Program-made: the position numbers and the translations under genes
Assembly (NCBI GenBank): GCA_035575925.1
Contig: DATLXK010000053.1
Coordinates: 1-64,000, forward strand
Reading direction: 5' to 3'
DNA from: DASWTL01 sp035575925
GTDB taxonomy: Bacteria > Bacteroidota > Bacteroidia > Sphingobacteriales > Sphingobacteriaceae
Length of the DNA: 64,000 bases
In this document: piece by piece, positions 50,509 through 59,133 of the stretch
Numbering within the stretch: position 1 is the first letter of the stretch
Layout of the letters: every line of letters begins with the position of its first letter
Notes under the pieces: model-generated
Told to the model about the DNA's origin: nothing
The model's database searches: none
The model's input: the letters and a program-made list of their open reading frames with translations, nothing else

Positions 50509-50531
50509 AACGTAATCCCTTACAATCGGAG

Positions 50532-51626
50532 TTAAATAACCCCTTTAGTGGTTGGTAGCTCAGTTCCGGTAACCTGAATGGCCTGTTTAATGCATTTTGC
50601 CAGCGCTTTAAAACTTGCTTCGATCATGTGGTGCGTATTTTCACCATCAATAATTGCTAAGTTTAAATTCATTCCTGCATGTTCTGAGAAGGATTTCATC
50701 CAGTGCTCAAACATTTCAGTTGGGAAATCACCCACATATTCTCTGTTAAGAGATCCTTTGTAAATGAAATATGCCCGGTCTGAAAAATCTATAGCACATT
50801 GCACAAGGGCTTCATCCATAGGTAACAAAAATCCATAACGTTCAATTCCTCTTTTGTCGCCCAGTGCTTGCTTAAATGCCTTCCCTAACGCAATGGCGCT
50901 ATCTTCAATGGTATGGTGTTCGTCGATTTCCAGGTCGCCCTGCACGCTCAGCTCAAGGTCTATGCCTGAGTGCCTGGCAAGCTGATCAAGCATGTGGTCG
51001 TAGAATTTAACGCCGGTGTCGATTTTATGATTTCCGTTTCCATCCAGGTTAAGAGTCAGACTAATCTTTGTTTCTTTTGTATTTCGCTCAAAATGAACCA
51101 GACGATCATTTTTTCGTGTTAAATATGCGGTAATTACATTCCAGTCATTCGAAGTCAGAGCAGCGTATTCGTCTGCAGCATTACCATATTTTATTGCTTT
51201 ACATCCTAAATTAACGGCTAATTGAATATCTGTAGCCCGATCTCCTATGGTATACGAGTTTTCAGTATCCAGCTGATTGGTAGCAAGGTACTTAGTAAGC
51301 AAGCCGGTATTTGGTTTACGGTTAGGGCTGTTTTGCTCGGGAAATGAATCGTCTATAAATATTTCAGTAAATGTTATTCCCTCATTGGCAAGTATGGTCA
51401 ACATTTTCTGATGAGGCTTTTGAAAATCATCCTCAGGGAATGAACTCGTTCCACGCCCGTCCTGGTTGGTAACCATAACCAATTCATAACCAAAATCAGC
51501 CAGTTTTTTTAAGGATGAAATAGCGTACGGCAGAAATTCCAGTTTTTCGAGCGAATCTATCTGCAGATCAGGTAAAGGCTCAAGGATGAGGGTTCCGTCG
51601 CGATCTATGAATAATACCTTCTTCAT
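50532..51626 (-). CDS. hisB: Bifunctional histidinol-phosphatase/imidazoleglycerol-phosphate dehydratase
   Basis: A 364-residue fusion. N-terminal HAD phosphatase (residues 1-165) with DRDGTLILEP (DxDGT) and VMVTNQDGRGTSSFPEDDFQ; C-terminal IGPD (about 170-364) with the metal-binding DEHHTIEDSAIALGKAFKQA, MDEALVQCAIDFSD, and FFEHWMKSFSEHAGMN-type EMFEHWMKSFSEHAGMN. It catalyses steps 6 and 8. Its ATG overlaps the hisC stop by four bases. Confidence 0.95.
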   Translation of the reverse strand: MKKVLFIDRDGTLILEPLPDLQIDSLEKLEFLPYAISSLKKLADFGYELVMVTNQDGRGTSSFPEDDFQKPHQKMLTILANEGITFTEIFIDDSFPEQNSPNRKPNTGLLTKYLATNQLDTENSYTIGDRATDIQLAVNLGCKAIKYGNAADEYAALTSNDWNVITAYLTRKNDRLVHFERNTKETKISLTLNLDGNGNHKIDTGVKFYDHMLDQLARHSGIDLELSVQGDLEIDEHHTIEDSAIALGKAFKQALGDKRGIERYGFLLPMDEALVQCAIDFSDRAYFIYKGSLNREYVGDFPTEMFEHWMKSFSEHAGMNLNLAIIDGENTHHMIEASFKALAKCIKQAIQVTGTELPTTKGVI

Positions 51627-52669
51627 TTAAAGTTTTGTAAAGCGTTTAATAAAATTTTGTTCTCCGATTTTGTCCCTATCGTAATTCTTAAACAACCTTC
51701 ACATAAAGTTACTTTAGAACGATCTCTCACTATGATACCCTCACCAACCAGATGCTCATAAATATCTCGTGCATCTGTGGTTTTAACCATAACAAAATTA
51801 GCATCTGAAGGGTAAATCTTAGAAACTACCGGAAGCTTTACCAAATCAGCAACGAGCTTTTCACGCTCATTTATAGTTTCTTTTATCCATTGGTTTACCT
51901 GATCGACGTTTTCCAGGGCTTCCAGTGCAAGCTGCTGCGATGATTCATTGATGTTGTAAGGTGGTTTTACCTTATTAAAAACCTCAATGATCTCTTCGCT
52001 CGTAAATGCCATGCCTATACGTAATCCGGCAAGTCCCCATGCTTTGGATAAGGTTTGCAAAACAACCAGATTAGCATACTCAGTTAGTTCCTGTATAAAT
52101 GTTTTCTGACGTGCGTAATTAATATAAGCTTCATCAATTACAACAAGTCCTGAGAAATTTACCAGCAAGGTTTCTATATCATCGCGATTAATGGAATTTC
52201 CGGTGGGATTATTGGGTGAGCATATAAAAATGAGCTTTGTATTTTCATCAATTGCTTCTGCTATACCTTCCAGGTTAAGCTGGAATTCAGATGTAAGGTT
52301 TACTTTCCTTATTTCCACATCATTAATATTTGCAGAAACTTCGTACATCCCGTAAGTAGGAGGTACGATAATTACATTATCTATTCCGGGTTTGCAGAAG
52401 GCTCTGAACAGGATATCAATAGCCTCATCACTTCCGTTTCCCAAAAATATATTTTCCGGAGGTACGCCTTTTATTGTACTGATGCGTTTTTTCACTTCAT
52501 ACTGCAAGGGATCCGGGTAGCGGTTATAATTAGTTGTTAAAGGCGAGCCGAAACTGTTTTCATTCGCATCAAGATAAACAGAGGCATCTCCTTTAAACTC
52601 ATCTCTTGCCGAAGAGTAGGGGATCAGGTTCTTTATATTTTCCCTCAGGATATTTTTTAAATCAAACAT
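51623..52669 (-). CDS. hisC: Histidinol-phosphate aminotransferase
   Basis: A 348-residue fold-type I PLP enzyme turning imidazole acetol phosphate and glutamate into histidinol phosphate. IFLGNGSDEAIDILFRAFC is near the start of the PLP site, FICSPNNPTGNSI holds the Asn, and the Lys Schiff base is in LSKAWGLAGLRIGMAF. Three bases after hisD; overlaps hisB by four bases. Confidence 0.96.
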   Translation of the reverse strand: MFDLKNILRENIKNLIPYSSARDEFKGDASVYLDANENSFGSPLTTNYNRYPDPLQYEVKKRISTIKGVPPENIFLGNGSDEAIDILFRAFCKPGIDNVIIVPPTYGMYEVSANINDVEIRKVNLTSEFQLNLEGIAEAIDENTKLIFICSPNNPTGNSINRDDIETLLVNFSGLVVIDEAYINYARQKTFIQELTEYANLVVLQTLSKAWGLAGLRIGMAFTSEEIIEVFNKVKPPYNINESSQQLALEALENVDQVNQWIKETINEREKLVADLVKLPVVSKIYPSDANFVMVKTTDARDIYEHLVGEGIIVRDRSKVTLCEGCLRITIGTKSENKILLNALQNFK

Positions 52670-52672
52670 CTG

Positions 52673-53962
52673 CTAATCTTTTAAGCGGATACTTACCGCA
52701 TTTTTGTGTGCCTGCAGGCCTTCAAGATCTGCGAGGACTTCTACTGTTGACCCAATATTTTTAATGCCCTCGTTAGTAATATGCTGGAAGGTAATCTTCT
52801 TCACAAAAGAATCAACTGATACTCCGGAATATGCTCTTGCATAGGAGCTTGTGGGTAAGGTGTGATTGGTTCCCGAAGCATAATCACCTGCACTCTCGGG
52901 TGTAAAGTGCCCGGCAAATACCGATCCTGCATTAATAATCAGGGGCAATATTTTTTCCCATTCATCAATTTCAAGAATAAGATGTTCGGGAGCATAAACA
53001 TTACTGAAAGACAAGGCTTCTTCCACTGTATTTACTTTTACTGCGTAAGATCCTGATAAGGCTTTAGCTGCAATTTCAGCCCTGGGTAGTTCTTTAAGCT
53101 GCATTTCCAGCTGTTGTAATGTTTGTTCCAGGATATCTGTTGAAGTGCAAACTAATATACTCTGACTATCAGGTCCATGTTCAGCCTGAGCCAGCAGGTC
53201 GGCTGCTACGAATTCCGGCCTTGCACTATCATCAGCAATCACTAACACCTCTGAAGGCCCCGCGGGCATGTCTATAGCCGTATTTGTAGTTGATTGGATA
53301 ATGGTTTTTGCCCTGGTAACATATTGATTACCGGGTCCAAAGATCTTATCCACTTTAGGTATTGTTTCTGTCCCATAAGCCATAGCAGCTATAGCTTGTG
53401 CTCCTCCAGTTAAATACACCCGGTTGATTCCTAAAAGCTGTGCACAGTATGCGATATATTTATTGATATTTCCATCGGCTTGTGGGGGGGTGCAGACTAT
53501 AATTTCATTGCATCCGACAATTCTTGCAGGAATACCCAACATGAGGAAGGTACTTGGTAAAACAGCAGTTCCCCCGGGAATATATAATCCCACTTTTTCT
53601 ATAGCCCTGTGCTCTCTCCAGCAAGTTACACCGGTCATGGTTTCTATTTTATCTTCTGCTTTAAGCTGGGGGAGGTGAAACTTTTTAATGTTACTATATG
53701 CAGTATCTAATGCCTTCTTTTCAACCTCCGAAACTGTGGATGCAAGCTTGGTTAATTCGTCCCCTTCAAGAAATAAAGTATTAGATTCAACCTGATCAAA
53801 CTGCCTTGCAAATTTTATTAAAGCCTTATCTCCATCGGTTTTAACCTCAGAAATTATTTCTAATACCCGATCATTTACTATATGAGTGTCATCAGAATTA
53901 CGCTTACATAACTCTTCAATCTGTTGTTTAGTAAAGTCTTTTAAATATAAGATTTTAAGCAT
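52673..53962 (-). CDS. hisD: Histidinol dehydrogenase
   Basis: A 429-residue zinc- and NAD-dependent enzyme oxidising histidinol to histidine in two steps. VGLYIPGGTAVLPSTFLMLG, KIFGPGNQYVTRAKTIIQ, DMPAGPSEVLVIAD and LLAQAEHGPDSQSILV are family motifs with zinc ligands (Gln/His in QAEHGPD, Asp and His near the end). Full length. Forty-three bases after hisG. Confidence 0.97.
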   Translation of the reverse strand: MLKILYLKDFTKQQIEELCKRNSDDTHIVNDRVLEIISEVKTDGDKALIKFARQFDQVESNTLFLEGDELTKLASTVSEVEKKALDTAYSNIKKFHLPQLKAEDKIETMTGVTCWREHRAIEKVGLYIPGGTAVLPSTFLMLGIPARIVGCNEIIVCTPPQADGNINKYIAYCAQLLGINRVYLTGGAQAIAAMAYGTETIPKVDKIFGPGNQYVTRAKTIIQSTTNTAIDMPAGPSEVLVIADDSARPEFVAADLLAQAEHGPDSQSILVCTSTDILEQTLQQLEMQLKELPRAEIAAKALSGSYAVKVNTVEEALSFSNVYAPEHLILEIDEWEKILPLIINAGSVFAGHFTPESAGDYASGTNHTLPTSSYARAYSGVSVDSFVKKITFQHITNEGIKNIGSTVEVLADLEGLQAHKNAVSIRLKD

Positions 53963-54005
53963 GTTATATTTCCTATTTAACTATAGGTTAACCCGAAATT
54001 TGACG

Positions 54006-54857
54006 TTATAAAATGATTTTTTCAATAGGGAGCACTACAATACCCTGTGCTCCGGCAGCTTTAAGGTTATTGATCTTGTCCCAGAAATCTTTCTCAGGGA
54101 TTACGGTATGAACGGCAACCCACCCCTCCTCTGCAAGTGGAACAACGGTCGGACTTTTAACACCAGGGAGCAGAGCAGTTATGGCTTCGATATTTTTCCT
54201 TTCTACATTAAGCACCACATACTTAGTTTCCTTCGCTCTCAGAACAGATTGAATGCGCTGGATAAGTTCTAACACCAGTGGATTATCTTCAATTTCTTTT
54301 CTTCCTATTAGTACTGCCTCTGATGTCATTACATCCGTAAAGGCCCGAAGGCCGTTGCTTTTTAAAGTTCCGCCGGTAGAAACGATATCACAAATAGCAG
54401 AGCTTAAACCCAGGCCCGGAGATATTTCTACAGAACCCGAAATAGTTCTTATTTCTGCATTGATCTTATTCTTCTTAAGGAATTTTTTAAGAATAACCGG
54501 ATATGAAGTAGCAATGGCTGTACCATCCAGGTCGCCTAATGATTGGAAATCACTTTCATTGGGTACCGCAATTTTTAAAGAGCATTTTCCAAAACCTAAT
54601 TTCTGCAGGAAACTTACCTCAACTTCGGTTTCACTGATTACATTTTCGCCAACAATTCCCAGATCGGCTATTCCGTCCTGAACATATTCCGGGATATCAT
54701 CATCTCGTAAAAAAAGTATTTCAAGTGGGAAATTAGAAACCGAGGATATTAACGAGCTTTTATAATTTTCAAAGCTTAAACCGCAATTTTTAAGAAGTTC
54801 TACTGATTTTTCGTTTAACCTACCTGATTTTTGGATAGCAATTTTGAGTGTTTTCAC
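54006..54857 (-). CDS. hisG: ATP phosphoribosyltransferase, long form
   Basis: A 283-residue enzyme joining ATP and PRPP, the first committed step of histidine synthesis. Start codon GTG at 54857 (MKTLKIAIQKSGRLNEKS). Motifs: DDIPEYVQDGIADLGIVGEN and the PRPP-binding SAICDIVSTGGTLKSNGLRA. The C-terminal third (EAITALLPGVKSPTVVPLAE EGWVAVHTVI) is the ACT-like regulatory domain, so it is the feedback-inhibited long form that needs no HisZ. First gene of the operon; follows the leader peptide. Confidence 0.96.
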   Translation of the reverse strand: MKTLKIAIQKSGRLNEKSVELLKNCGLSFENYKSSLISSVSNFPLEILFLRDDDIPEYVQDGIADLGIVGENVISETEVEVSFLQKLGFGKCSLKIAVPNESDFQSLGDLDGTAIATSYPVILKKFLKKNKINAEIRTISGSVEISPGLGLSSAICDIVSTGGTLKSNGLRAFTDVMTSEAVLIGRKEIEDNPLVLELIQRIQSVLRAKETKYVVLNVERKNIEAITALLPGVKSPTVVPLAEEGWVAVHTVIPEKDFWDKINNLKAAGAQGIVVLPIEKIIL

Positions 54858-54919
54858 TTTGTTTTTATTAATCTGACCAACTTATATACTTTAAACAGTT
54901 TCACCAAGAAACATACCTG

Positions 54920-54979
54920 TTATTTCATCGCCACATGGCAATGATGGAAATGTACGTTATGAGTGAAAAAATTAAGCAT
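54920..54979 (-). CDS. his operon leader peptide (attenuation)
   Basis: A 19-codon frame, ATG at 54979 to TAA at 54920, reads MLNFFTHNVHFHHCHVAMK: five His codons (residues 7, 10, 12, 13, 15) in nine positions. It lies 62 bases before the hisG GTG, after a TATCTTTG box at 55010-55017. Histidine shortage would stall ribosomes on these codons and alter folding of the downstream RNA. Overlapping CATTGCC-ATGT-GGCGATG is a 7-pair hairpin; AACAG and CTGTT flank a GTTTC/GAAAC stem after the stop. Terminator T run is weak (TTT), so the precise mechanism is uncertain. Confidence 0.8.
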   Translation of the reverse strand: MLNFFTHNVHFHHCHVAMK

Positions 54980-55009
54980 ATTCTGGTCCCGACTAACAAT
55001 CAGGGTATG

Positions 55010-55017
55010 CAAAGATA
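55010..55017 (-). promoter_or_regulatory. Putative his operon promoter box (TATCTTTG)
   Basis: On the minus strand TATCTTTG precedes the leader ATG by about 30 bases, so the mRNA leader is about 145 bases. A weak -33 region lies in the A/T palindrome at 55027-55049. Confidence 0.55.
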
Positions 55018-55026
55018 AAAATAGAT

Positions 55027-55049
55027 GATAAAAAACAGAATTTTTTATC
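55027..55049. promoter_or_regulatory. Perfect A/T palindrome between the his operon and batA-like gene
   Basis: GATAAAAAA and TTTTTTATC form perfect 9-base arms around CAGAA. It covers roughly positions -17 to -40 of the proposed his promoter, so it could be an operator. It could also be the T-rich -33 region with chance symmetry. Confidence 0.4.
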
Positions 55050-55113
55050 TAATACTGTTTTGAATTCCGGGCTTGAGTGATTTAAACAATGTTGTCACAT
55101 AAATAAATATTCG

Positions 55114-55121
55114 TAATTTTG
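55114..55121 (+). promoter_or_regulatory. Promoter of the BatA gene, box TAATTTTG
   Basis: TTG at 55092-55094, 19 bases, then TAATTTTG: the best -33/-7 match in the window. The ATG at 55129 follows after seven bases, so the message is predicted to be leaderless. Confidence 0.6.
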
Positions 55122-55128
55122 AATTTTA

Positions 55129-57171
55129 ATGAATTTCCTGTATCCCGGATTTCTATTTGCACTCGCAGCCATATCCATTCCGGTAATTATTCACTTATTT
55201 AATTTCAGGAGGTTTAAAAAAGTATACTTCAGTAATGTGAGGTTTCTTAAAGATGTAGAACAACAAACATCGTCCGGACAAAAAATTAAGAACAGGCTTA
55301 TTTTAGCCACCAGAATACTGGCAATAACCTTTATTGTATTAGCATTCGCAAAACCGTACATTCCAGATAAAAGCAACTTCAATTCATTCCAATCGCAGGT
55401 TATCAGTGTTTACATTGATAATTCCTATAGTATGGAAACGGTGAATAAGGAGGGTTCGCTTCTGGATGAAGCAAAACGACGGGCTAAAGAAATAGCTTTG
55501 GCATATAGCTTAAATGATAAATTTCAGCTGCTTACCAATGATTTTGAAGGCAAACATCAGCGGCTATTGGGTTATGATGATTTTTTAAGCGCAGTTGATG
55601 AGGTGAAAATCAGCAGTAACAACAGAACAGCTGATCAAATTATAAGCCGCCAATCTGACGTGTTTTCATCAGAACCTAACTCAAAAAAAAATATCTATCT
55701 TATATCAGATTTCCAGAAAAACATACTGAACAGCACCCTGATTAAGCCAGATACGGGAATTTCGGTAAGGATGGTTAAATTAAAGGCCAACTCGCTGCCT
55801 AATATCTCGGTAGACTCGGTTTGGTTTACAAGTCCGGTACACAGGCCGGGGCAAACCGAAAAATTAGTAGTAAAGCTCCGGAATAACTCGGATAAACCTG
55901 CTCCGCAAATCCCCGTAAAACTGACGGTAAACAATCAGCAAAAAGCATTAGGAAGTATTTCGCTCGAACCACGGGGCACAAAGAGTGATACACTTTCATT
56001 CAGCGGTCTTGGGGCTGGCTGGCAATCCGGTGAGATAAGTATCAATGATTATCCAATTGTTTTTGACGACCGTTTTTATTTCAGCTTTAGGATAAGGAAA
56101 AACTTACCTGTTTTAAGTATTAACGGTAATAATCCAAGCAGGTACCTGCAGGCAGTCTACAGATCAGATCAGTTTTTTCAGCTTGAAAATACACCTGCGG
56201 GTAATATAAGTTACTCCACAATTGCCAGTTATCCAATTATAATTCTGAATGAAGTTAGTGAATTATCAACCGGGTTATCTCAGCAATTAGTCGCCTATGT
56301 TCGTAACGGGGGAAGCTTGGTAGTTTTCCCTTCATTGACTGGAAATCAGTCCGCTTTAGGTGGATTTTTACAAAATATTAATGCAGATATTCCGGAAACC
56401 ATTGTAACTGCTGACACAAAAGTGATCTCACTTAATCAGCAGCATGCCGTGTTTACCGGTGTATTTGACCGTATTCCTTCAAACCTGGAACTCCCGGCAG
56501 CAAAATCGTATCTCCAATATAGCTTAAGAAACACTACAAACCGAAAAGCTATTCTGGAATTCCCGGGTCGAAGAACCTTTTTTGCTGAATATATTTCGGG
56601 AAAGGGCAGGGTATATTTATCGGCAGTTCCTCTTGATGAAGAAGCAAGTAACCTGGTACGTCATTCGCTGTTTGTTCCTTTAATGTTTCAAACGGCATTA
56701 TTAAGTTTAAGAAACCAGTGGCTTTTCTATACGTTGGGCCGGGAGCAGTTAATTGAAACCGATAAAATAACGTTAAGTACTAATCAAACCCTGAAACTGC
56801 GGGGGACTAACTTTGAAGCTATACCTGATGTAAAACAGCTTGAAACTGGTACTGCTTTATACCTTGCGGATCAAATAAAAAAAACCGGTAATTACAGTTT
56901 AACCAAAGGTGATAGCTTACTTCTGGTACTTTCTTATAACGATAACCGCACCGAATCTGATTTGAGCTATGCTTCTAAAAAAGAAATTGAAGATAAGTTT
57001 TCATCGGATAATATGAAAGTTTTTCAACCGGGTAGCGGATCAGTACAGAATGCCATAAAGGCAGCCAATTATGGTACACAGTTATGGAAAGTTTGCCTTA
57101 TTTTAGCCCTATTATTTCTTGCAGTTGAAATTGTGCTGATACGTTTTTATAACAAATTCCATCAAAAATGA
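55129..57171 (+). CDS. BatA-domain membrane protein with von Willebrand A fold
   Basis: A 680-residue protein. The N-terminal BatA signature MNFLYPGFLFALAAISIPVI and IHLFNFRRFKKVYFSNVRFL holds a first membrane helix and a second near 60. A vWA-like domain follows with a MIDAS-type DNSYS (residues 97-101). The large periplasmic region carries beta-rich modules, ending with a C-terminal helix (LWKVCLILALLFLAVEIVLI). BatA-type proteins in Bacteroidota are linked to envelope assembly and aerotolerance. It is the first gene of a plus-strand run with the dihydroorotase homologue. Confidence 0.85.
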   Translation: MNFLYPGFLFALAAISIPVIIHLFNFRRFKKVYFSNVRFLKDVEQQTSSGQKIKNRLILATRILAITFIVLAFAKPYIPDKSNFNSFQSQVISVYIDNSYSMETVNKEGSLLDEAKRRAKEIALAYSLNDKFQLLTNDFEGKHQRLLGYDDFLSAVDEVKISSNNRTADQIISRQSDVFSSEPNSKKNIYLISDFQKNILNSTLIKPDTGISVRMVKLKANSLPNISVDSVWFTSPVHRPGQTEKLVVKLRNNSDKPAPQIPVKLTVNNQQKALGSISLEPRGTKSDTLSFSGLGAGWQSGEISINDYPIVFDDRFYFSFRIRKNLPVLSINGNNPSRYLQAVYRSDQFFQLENTPAGNISYSTIASYPIIILNEVSELSTGLSQQLVAYVRNGGSLVVFPSLTGNQSALGGFLQNINADIPETIVTADTKVISLNQQHAVFTGVFDRIPSNLELPAAKSYLQYSLRNTTNRKAILEFPGRRTFFAEYISGKGRVYLSAVPLDEEASNLVRHSLFVPLMFQTALLSLRNQWLFYTLGREQLIETDKITLSTNQTLKLRGTNFEAIPDVKQLETGTALYLADQIKKTGNYSLTKGDSLLLVLSYNDNRTESDLSYASKKEIEDKFSSDNMKVFQPGSGSVQNAIKAANYGTQLWKVCLILALLFLAVEIVLIRFYNKFHQK

Positions 57172-57181
57172 CAAACACATA

Positions 57182-58444
57182 ATGAACCAGTCTTTTATAC
57201 TTCGTTCTGTCACCAATCTTTACCCTAATAGTGAATTTTATAAAAAAGATATAGATGTTTTAATAAAAGATGGCAACATTGCTGCATTAGGTGAGAATAT
57301 TAAAGCTAAAGGGACAGAAGAAATAGATATGACGGGGCAATACCTGACGCCCGGATTTATGGACCTGAATGCTAATTTTGGCGAACCGGGCGAGGAAACT
57401 AAAGAAGATATTGAAACCGGATCAAGAGCCGCTGCTTCCGGTGGGTTTACAGGCGTAGCGCTCATGCCGAATACCAATCCTCCAATTCATTCAAAATCAG
57501 AAATTTCATTTGTAGTAAACAGGTCCCGCGGAAATGTGGTTAATATTTATCCACTGGGGTGTCTCAGCAAAAACAGGGAAGGTGAGGATCTTGCCGAACT
57601 GTACGATATGTCATTGTCCGGAGCACGGGCTTTTACAGATGGTGACCGCCCTGTAACTGATTCCGGCCTGATGAGCAGGGCATTGCTTTATGCAAAAGGG
57701 TTTAACGGCCTTATTTTTTCAAACCCGGAAGACAGTTCCATAGCCGGAAAAGGCCAGATGAATGAGGGAGTTATGAGTACGTTGCTAGGACTGAAAGGAA
57801 TTCCCGCCCTTGCGGAAGAAATGGCGATCTCACGTGATCTGTACCTTGCTGAATACAATGATTCACCAATTCACTTCAGTACAATATCTACCCGCGGCAG
57901 TGTTGATCTTATCCGGGAAGCTAAAAAAAAGGGAATTAAAGTTACCTGTGATGTTGCGGCACACAATCTTGTATTTAATGAGGAGCAACTAAGTGGATTT
58001 GACAGTAATTTTAAGGTGAAGCCGCCGCTCCGAACTAAAGATGATATCCGGGCACTGATATCCGGATTGAAAGATGGTACTGTAGATGCCATTGTTTCTC
58101 AGCATACTCCACATGAAATAGAATTTAAAAATGTAGAGTTTGAAACAGCTTCATATGGAATTATAGGTTTGCAAACCGTTCTTCCATTAGCTCTTAAAAC
58201 TAAGTTATCGCCAGAACTTCTGGTAGAAAAATTATGTGTTGCCCCCAGGAAGATATTATCGGTTCCGCTATTTGGTTTGAAGGAGAATACTCCTGCAGAT
58301 TTCATTGTTTGGAATAAGGATACAGAATGGGAATTTAATGCAACTGCTAATCTTTCAAAATCCTCTAATTCCCCTTTGCTCAATCAAAAGCTAAAAGGAA
58401 GGGTTACTTTCGTTTGTAATAATAATCAAGTTTTTATACCTTAA
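57182..58444 (+). CDS. Dihydroorotase-family protein without metal ligands
   Basis: A 420-residue amidohydrolase-fold protein aligned along its whole length to dihydroorotase. The usual PGFIDxHVHxREPG metal site is DLNANFGEPG (Asn63 and Asn65 replacing the HxH pair), the later HxxH is IHFSTIST (second His to Thr), and the catalytic Asp of ATDHAPH is Gln (VSQHTPH). Dihydroorotase signatures otherwise remain (GSRAAASGGFTGVALMPNTN, NLVFNEEQLSGF, VKPPLRTKDDIRALISGL). So it is probably inactive and may be a structural partner of aspartate transcarbamoylase, as in Pseudomonas PyrC'. Eleven bases from the BatA gene. Confidence 0.75.
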   Translation: MNQSFILRSVTNLYPNSEFYKKDIDVLIKDGNIAALGENIKAKGTEEIDMTGQYLTPGFMDLNANFGEPGEETKEDIETGSRAAASGGFTGVALMPNTNPPIHSKSEISFVVNRSRGNVVNIYPLGCLSKNREGEDLAELYDMSLSGARAFTDGDRPVTDSGLMSRALLYAKGFNGLIFSNPEDSSIAGKGQMNEGVMSTLLGLKGIPALAEEMAISRDLYLAEYNDSPIHFSTISTRGSVDLIREAKKKGIKVTCDVAAHNLVFNEEQLSGFDSNFKVKPPLRTKDDIRALISGLKDGTVDAIVSQHTPHEIEFKNVEFETASYGIIGLQTVLPLALKTKLSPELLVEKLCVAPRKILSVPLFGLKENTPADFIVWNKDTEWEFNATANLSKSSNSPLLNQKLKGRVTFVCNNNQVFIP

Positions 58445-58447
58445 CAT

Positions 58448-59110
58448 ATGGATAAGAGAGTACAAGATGCGCTGCATTTTTCCACTGAGCAATTTGCCGA
58501 AGCAGAAAATATATCGCCGGCAAATTTCTTATCATCGCTGGAAGCGGTGTTTAACTCAGGTGAAACCTTTATTGAGAAAGTTAGTGCATTAGATAAAGTT
58601 TTTGATGAAAATGAAGCTTTAAATCCTCTACGGGAAGTCTATTTTGATCTGTTACTTATTAACTTTTTCACAGAAGATGTAAAAAAGCTGGAGGAAGATT
58701 ACCTGGATTCGCCGGAATGGGAAGAAATAGAAGAAGGAACATTAGAGCGGGGGACGGAACTTTTAAATGTACTTCTTTACTTACGCGAGTGTGATGATGA
58801 AGATATAGAACCTGAACTGGAAGATTATTTGAAGGAATTCCTACTGGTTGAAGAAGATGAGTTTCAGGATGAGCACCGCATTTATGAGGATGTTATTGCA
58901 AACCAGATACTTACCGATAGCTCTTATGAGGAGATTGCACGAACTGCACAGAAGCTTGATAAAGAATCAGAACTCAAAGAACTGTTTTATCCGTTAATGA
59001 GCTTTTTTCACGAACAAAACCCTGCGCAGGAGGATTTGGAAGAATTTAAAATATATAGTTCGCAAAAATCTTTTGACGTGGCAATTTATACTTTGTTAAC
59101 AAACTACTAA
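58448..59110 (+). CDS. Acidic helical protein, Bacteroidota-specific
   Basis: A 220-residue highly acidic protein, mostly helix (KKLEEDYLDSPEWEEIEEGT, LEDYLKEFLLVEEDEFQDEH), with no signal or membrane segment. Three bases after the dihydroorotase homologue and 23 before the DUF4199 gene, so in one operon. I know it only as an uncharacterised conserved Bacteroidota protein. It could be a partner of the pseudo-dihydroorotase or of the DUF4199 membrane protein; unknown. Confidence 0.65.
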   Translation: MDKRVQDALHFSTEQFAEAENISPANFLSSLEAVFNSGETFIEKVSALDKVFDENEALNPLREVYFDLLLINFFTEDVKKLEEDYLDSPEWEEIEEGTLERGTELLNVLLYLRECDDEDIEPELEDYLKEFLLVEEDEFQDEHRIYEDVIANQILTDSSYEEIARTAQKLDKESELKELFYPLMSFFHEQNPAQEDLEEFKIYSSQKSFDVAIYTLLTNY

Positions 59111-59133
59111 TATCAAACTTAAATAATTTATAT

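Noticed and set aside
54858..54919. A strong intrinsic terminator in the his leader
   Set aside because: The hairpin after the leader peptide is followed only by TTT, so I do not call it a terminator.
55129..57171. A complete bat operon (batABCDE)
   Set aside because: Only one BatA-domain gene is present; the following genes are unrelated families.
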